From positions 2,082,001 to 2,146,000 of the forward strand of contig NZ_WFIY01000004.1 in the NCBI RefSeq assembly GCF_009729545.1: DNA of 64,000 nt, written 5' to 3'. Position numbers and translations under genes: made by a program. Positions 60,531-64,000 of this stretch are shown in pieces. The notes below the pieces were generated by a model that worked only from the letters and a program-made list of their open reading frames with translations, searched no databases and was not told the DNA's origin. The DNA comes from Acidianus infernus (GTDB lineage Archaea; Thermoproteota; Thermoprotei_A; Sulfolobales; Sulfolobaceae). Numbering within the stretch: position 1 is the first letter of the stretch; each line of letters begins with the position of its first letter.

Positions 60531-61262
60531 AAACGAAGTACTACCTATAGTGAACTCAGATTCTAACCTAAGAACTATTTTTTCTAGTTCGCGAATGTAT
60601 TTATCTTTCTCATCTTTTGGTGCTTTAACTATTTTTTCCATTACTTCTGCTGCTTTGTTGGCAAAATTATTTTGCATATATGTGCCAAATCTTCTTATAT
60701 CCTCCACTGTTCTTATTTCTTGTACTCCTATTTTTCCAGCCGCTTCTTTCATTAATTTTCTTACATCAAGATATGTGAAGTATACCTTATTTTCTTCAGC
60801 TATATACGCTGCCACACTTGTGTATTTTATTTCCACATCTAGAGTCTCTTTTACGCTCATATACGAAAATATAGTGGGGGCAAGGTCTTGTGGTGAGAAT
60901 GTACTATCTATCTTTTTCATAGCTATTATCTCATCTTCTGTTAGATCCCCGTAGAGTTTTTTCAGTGAAGAAGTAGAGGTTGGGCGTGTATGAAATTCAA
61001 GTATAATTTCACTGACCTTCCCCCTATACTTATCATATTCAGTTATTCGGTTATAGAGTTCTTCATATAACGGTTCAGCTTTTACTCGACCTTCTTCACC
61101 TTTTACACATATTTCTTCAATACCCTTGCTGTATTTGACGTAAAAAAATATGCATCTAATTTCTCTGTTTTCCTTTTCCGATTCTATTGCGTAGTTTATA
61201 ATTTTCTGTTTAATCTCCATAAGTGCGTAGTTTAGATCTGGTGGTAATGATGTTGGAAACAT
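60522..61262 (-). CDS. JAMM/JAB-like protein with a degenerate motif, 246 aa
   Basis: The 246-residue protein resembles JAMM metalloproteases: SEIILEFHTRPTSTSS (residues 85-99) corresponds to the E...HxHP segment, with Arg93 in place of the second His, and FSPQDL (122-127) to the S-x2-D segment, after a longer insert than usual. With one zinc ligand missing, it may not be a protease. The rest, including VRKLMKEAAGKIGVQEIRTV, is helical. The gene stands between a PaREP1 gene and the CARF-PIN gene. The identification is tentative. Confidence 0.4.
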   Translation of the reverse strand: MFPTSLPPDLNYALMEIKQKIINYAIESEKENREIRCIFFYVKYSKGIEEICVKGEEGRVKAEPLYEELYNRITEYDKYRGKVSEIILEFHTRPTSTSSLKKLYGDLTEDEIIAMKKIDSTFSPQDLAPTIFSYMSVKETLDVEIKYTSVAAYIAEENKVYFTYLDVRKLMKEAAGKIGVQEIRTVEDIRRFGTYMQNNFANKAAEVMEKIVKAPKDEKDKYIRELEKIVLRLESEFTIGSTSFSS

Positions 61263-61484
61263 TAAACCATCAAGTACTTTGCTACATTCGAATTAAAAAA
61301 CATTTCACTTAGCTTCTAATACTTCCGGTATGCCTTCCTGGTCTAGCTTGGCTTGGAATTATCCTTTTGATATTTTTCTCAGTGATGCATTGTCGCTATG
61401 GATCATTTCTTCAATTTTTGTGCTAATAGTACGTCGTCCAGTCCATCAGTAATTCTCTATGACTATTTTTGTACATTAGATGAG

Positions 61485-61580
61485 TTTAAGTTCTCAGAGT
61501 GCTATTCACATAAGCCTTTACTGGAATTGAGGACACTAAAGAATTGGAATATGACGTAAGGTTAATTGGAGAATCTTCAA
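61485..61580 (-). repeat. Copied fragment of the thermopsin-like stalk repeat
   Basis: The sequence GAGTTTAAGTTCTC then GCTATTCACATAAGCCTTTA and CTGGAATTGAGGACA closely matches 44025-44125 of the thermopsin-like gene (GAGTTTAAGTTCTCCAGAGT and GCCATTCACACAAGCC). It lies alone, with no open frame. It shows that another copy of the surface-protein gene, or part of one, once existed here. Confidence 0.6.
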
Positions 61581-61613
61581 TTAACGTGTTCTTAAAGATT
61601 TATTGTTATACTA

Positions 61614-61626
61614 TTTATTTTTTAAG
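61614..61626 (+). promoter_or_regulatory. TATA box of the CARF-PIN gene
   Basis: A T/A-rich box (TTTATTTTTTAAG) lies about 25-30 bases before the ATG at 61648, so the message is probably leaderless. Confidence 0.4.
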
Positions 61627-61647
61627 CCTCCCACTTAAAATGAGAGT

Positions 61648-62889
61648 ATGGAGTGTGCAGTAATTCCGATAAACCGTTCAGACTTCACGTTTGAAAGTGC
61701 TTTTTCATCAGTAGTTAGGACTTACGAGTTAGTTAGGTATAAGAAGTTACTAATCTTATATGCCGATTTTAACGATGTGCACTTGAGAAAACTAGAGAGG
61801 CTTTTTGAAGAGTTTAAGTCCCACGGCGTAGAAGTTGTGAAGGAAAAGCTGGGCGTCATGAAATTCGATGAATTTAAGAAAATGATAGAAGATGAGACGG
61901 GGGGCTGTGATAAGGTATTTCTAGTCCCTACTTCTGGGGCCAACATAATAGCTGTTTATTTAACTTTATTACACTCAAGTGATAGTAATAAATACCCCTT
62001 AATCAACTACTTGTTTGCCTTTGGTCCTTGGATAAGGTACTACTATCCCTTTGTTCCAAGAAGTTTGGAGAAGGCGTTATTAATAGGACATTCTCAGCTA
62101 CATGGGGTTAACCTCGACTTAAACCTTGAAGACTACGTGGAGAGGGATCTAGAGTTTACTGCACTTATACAGCTTACTGCTTATGAGCTGAATAAGTTTA
62201 ACCTAGAGGAGACAAACATCTCACTAAGGGTTAATGGGAAGGAAATCCTAAACACTTCTAACGTAGACTACGATAAAGCTAAAAAGTATCTTGCCTTTGC
62301 AATCCAAGATTCTAATATTAGGGAAAGCGTATTTAAACTTGCAGGGGCTTATAAGATCCTCGTCGATGGGGAAGAAATAGAGAAGGTTGCGTATGGGAGG
62401 CCGTTGTTAATAGACACTAATCTTATCTATTTTGGGATACATACTCACGAGATAAGGGACTTAGTAATTCCATACTGCGTTCATAACGAAGTCTTAATGA
62501 CTGTGAACAGGAAAGACGGAGAGGAGACTTTCAGTGATGCCGTCTTTCTAGTTTATGATACCTTAAGGGCTAAGAGTAGGATGTTGCCAAGCGAGTCGAC
62601 GATTTGTGACATTGCGATACCTAAGATAGAGGCTGACCTGATTAAGAACTACCTAGTAGTTACCGCAGATAAAAGGGCTTACGATAGGTGGAAGAGGTTA
62701 GCGATATCAGAATATGCGGAAGTGAAACTTGCAAGCGTTAGAGAAGAGAGGACTTCTTATGCAGAGGTTACGAGTGTTATATTTAACCTAGCCTCAATAC
62801 TTCATTTTATGAAGTTTAAGGACGTGGAGGTGTGCATGGATAACAAGTGCGTTAAAGTTGATGAAGTTGCCAAGAAGTTACAAAGGTAG
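61648..62889 (+). CDS. Predicted CARF-PIN fusion, cyclic-oligoadenylate-responsive nuclease
   Basis: Residues 1-150 look like a CARF-type Rossmann domain: KLLILYADFNDVHLRKLERL is strand-helix two and DKVFLVPTSGANIIAVYLTL is the ligand-loop strand. Residues about 250-350 resemble a PIN nuclease: LLIDTNLIYFGIH (Asp256), CVHNEVLMTV (Glu281), CDIAIPKIEAD (Asp321, Glu328) and VVTADKRAYDRW (Asp341, Asp346). A linker of 100 residues, mostly helix and strand, joins them. CARF domains bind cyclic oligoadenylate made by type III CRISPR complexes; a PIN domain would then cut RNA. CARF-PIN fusions have been predicted but I know of no biochemical study. Domain calls are by eye. Confidence 0.55.
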   Translation: MECAVIPINRSDFTFESAFSSVVRTYELVRYKKLLILYADFNDVHLRKLERLFEEFKSHGVEVVKEKLGVMKFDEFKKMIEDETGGCDKVFLVPTSGANIIAVYLTLLHSSDSNKYPLINYLFAFGPWIRYYYPFVPRSLEKALLIGHSQLHGVNLDLNLEDYVERDLEFTALIQLTAYELNKFNLEETNISLRVNGKEILNTSNVDYDKAKKYLAFAIQDSNIRESVFKLAGAYKILVDGEEIEKVAYGRPLLIDTNLIYFGIHTHEIRDLVIPYCVHNEVLMTVNRKDGEETFSDAVFLVYDTLRAKSRMLPSESTICDIAIPKIEADLIKNYLVVTADKRAYDRWKRLAISEYAEVKLASVREERTSYAEVTSVIFNLASILHFMKFKDVEVCMDNKCVKVDEVAKKLQR

Positions 62890-63192
62890 TGACAATCTGC
62901 ACGCAGGTAGCGTAACTTCTTGAGGGATCATACACCCTCCGAGGGAAAAATCACTACCCTAATGAGCAATTGGGAGATCATTAGTAAAAAATACGGTGTA
63001 ATACTGTATAAACATAACTATTCAAAAAGGCATTTAGATGATTAAAAATAACGAGAAAGTGTTACAGTCTTAACTTAACGTAGCTAGGCTTAGGGATATA
63101 AAAGTAATTTAGTACCATGCTCCGGTTGTTCTATTATAATCCTCTGGGGTTCAAATATTATTAAACCTGATCTTCTATTATTAGTTATTCTA
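62890..63192. other. Gene-free stretch after the CARF-PIN gene
   Basis: About 300 bases. CCCTCCGAGGG near 62936-62947 is a short hairpin that could end transcription. No gene is seen. Confidence 0.35.
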
Positions 63193-63358
63193 GTGTGTCC
63201 AACAATTTAAATTATTTGAAACTTATTCATAAATCAACATCAGATAGACATTATCTCTTAATAAAAATATTATCAAGTTAACAAAAATTCCACTCACGTT
63301 AGGAAAGTTTTACTCATTTATTTTGTAAATAGTGATTTAACAAAATAGTTGGACACAC
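63193..63358. mobile_element. 166-bp mini-element with GTGTGTCC terminal repeats
   Basis: It begins GTGTGTCCAACAATTTAAAT and ends AAAATAGTTGGACACAC, imperfect inverted repeats of about 16 bases. The interior is AT-rich and does not code. The left half is repeated, inverted, at 22861-22914. It probably depends on the transposase family represented by the decayed element at 30739-31245. Confidence 0.65.
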
Positions 63359-63482
63359 TCAATTCTTCCTTTATAAACTTCTTACTTTCCTCTTTCCCAA
63401 CCCATTTTATATATCTCTTAGGAAAGAAACTATTAAATACCGTTATGCTGATCGGATAAAAGAGATTCAGTTATCTCGTGTG

Positions 63483-63693
63483 CTATACTCCTTTATCAGC
63501 TAAATATCCAGAACCCCCTGCATGATCTAAATGTGTGTGGTAAATTATTGCATTCTTAGGGGGTTAGCTCTAATTTATCTGAGGTGTCCAAAAGGTAACT
63601 ATTTTTCTCTATATATAGTAGATTAAGATCTACATCGTGATAATCAGTTGCTATCAGTTTAACTCCTTTATCGATCTCCTTTAAATCGAACAT
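63483..63693 (-). pseudogene. Decayed metallo-beta-lactamase-fold gene
   Basis: From the ATG at 63693 the frame reads MFDLKEIDKGVKLIATDYHD and stops near 63560. The adjacent frame gives NAIIYHTHLDHAGGSGYLAD, the metal motif HTHLDH, then stops at 63483. The remaining two thirds of the protein are absent. It is a relic of a gene related to the intact one at 9695-10387. Confidence 0.6.
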
Positions 63694-63771
63694 GAATTAC
63701 CTTATTTAACTTTAAAAAATAATATATGTTAGAGAATGTTTTATACATTATTAGTTTATATACTCATGTAA

Positions 63772-64000
63772 TACCAAACTACTATATATGTAAGAGATAA
63801 AATTAATAATCTGATTAACGGCTTATTAAACGATGAAAAAATTCCTAGAATGCGTATAGCCGAAATATTGGTAGAAAGCTCTCCTACACCGTTCTGGGAT
63901 ATTTTAAAACAGATAGGAGTTGATGAGGCTACTGGTATATTACCTAGATGGTATCCAGATTGGAGACAATGGAGATCTGATAACCCTTGGGATTATAGTT
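63772..64000 (+). CDS. Possible mannonate-dehydratase-like protein, cut by the window end
   Basis: The frame opens after a stop at 63769-63771 and runs to the edge: [20 protein letters not shown] and then [39 protein letters not shown] and RSDNPWDYS. There is no ATG, GTG or TTG before the ATG of PRMRIAE (near 63850), so the start is uncertain. The order KQ-GV---T--LPR---PWDY recalls the first beta-alpha unit of UxuA-like mannonate dehydratases and related sugar isomerases. This is a suggestion from a 75-residue fragment and should be checked on the sequence beyond the window. Confidence 0.35.

Larger units (their letters stand above)
61263..61647. other. Gene-free stretch with a thermopsin-gene scrap
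   Basis: Most of these 385 bases are empty. Bases 61485-61580 are described separately as a copy of part of the thermopsin-like gene. The CARF-PIN promoter is at the right end (TTTATTTTTTAAG near 61614-61626). Confidence 0.45.

Overview
The window looks like a chromosomal segment of a thermoacidophilic crenarchaeon of the order Sulfolobales. The evidence is AT-rich DNA, many starts preceded at about 25 bases by an archaeal TATA box with no obvious leader, GTG and TTG starts, a MalA-type alpha-glucosidase, a thermopsin-like secreted protein, cut-type aldehyde oxidoreductase subunits, PaREP1 and APE2256-type proteins, and many IS200/IS605-family elements that carry tnpB without tnpA. I cannot name the genus from sequence alone. 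Layout: 1-24 kb is mixed metabolism and transport: a radical SAM/SPASM enzyme cut by the left edge, a nucleotidyltransferase-like pair, three major-facilitator transporters (one split by an insertion), a vapBC pair, a peptidase-U32 protein overlapping a metallo-beta-lactamase-fold protein, an M28 peptidase, a universal stress protein, an Nramp-like transporter and malA. 24-43.4 kb is a surface-polysaccharide island: a Wzx-like flippase, rmlC-rmlD-rmlA-rmlB for dTDP-rhamnose, several GT2 and GT4 glycosyltransferases, a large GT-C-like membrane protein and FkbM methyltransferases, several of them frameshifted. 43.6-50.4 kb holds a frameshifted thermopsin-like cell-surface protein followed by a stretch of intact and decayed toxin-antitoxin genes and transposon relics. 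50.4-54 kb is a three-gene molybdenum hydroxylase operon. 54.2-63.4 kb is an accessory island: an AAA ATPase with altered catalytic motifs next to a TOPRIM-like protein, a CARF protein of the Crn1/APE2256 ring-nuclease type, a retropepsin-like relic, a DUF4143-type ATPase behind a paired palindrome, an AbrB antitoxin with a PIN relic, a PaREP1 protein, a JAMM-like protein and a predicted CARF-PIN fusion. No cas genes or CRISPR array lie in the window. The right end holds a mini-element, a decayed metallo-beta-lactamase and the start of a possible mannonate-dehydratase-like gene. Two lineages of tnpB elements can be separated by their flanks. One sits behind TTAC, the other behind TTGAT, and both end in GTCAG. 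The TTAC lineage also exists as short copies of about 150-225 bp that keep both ends but lack tnpB. One full TTAC element splits a transporter gene, and removing it restores a 359-codon frame exactly. The window contains many single-base frameshifts. Some are certainly decay, but their number means base-calling error should be excluded before individual genes are called dead.
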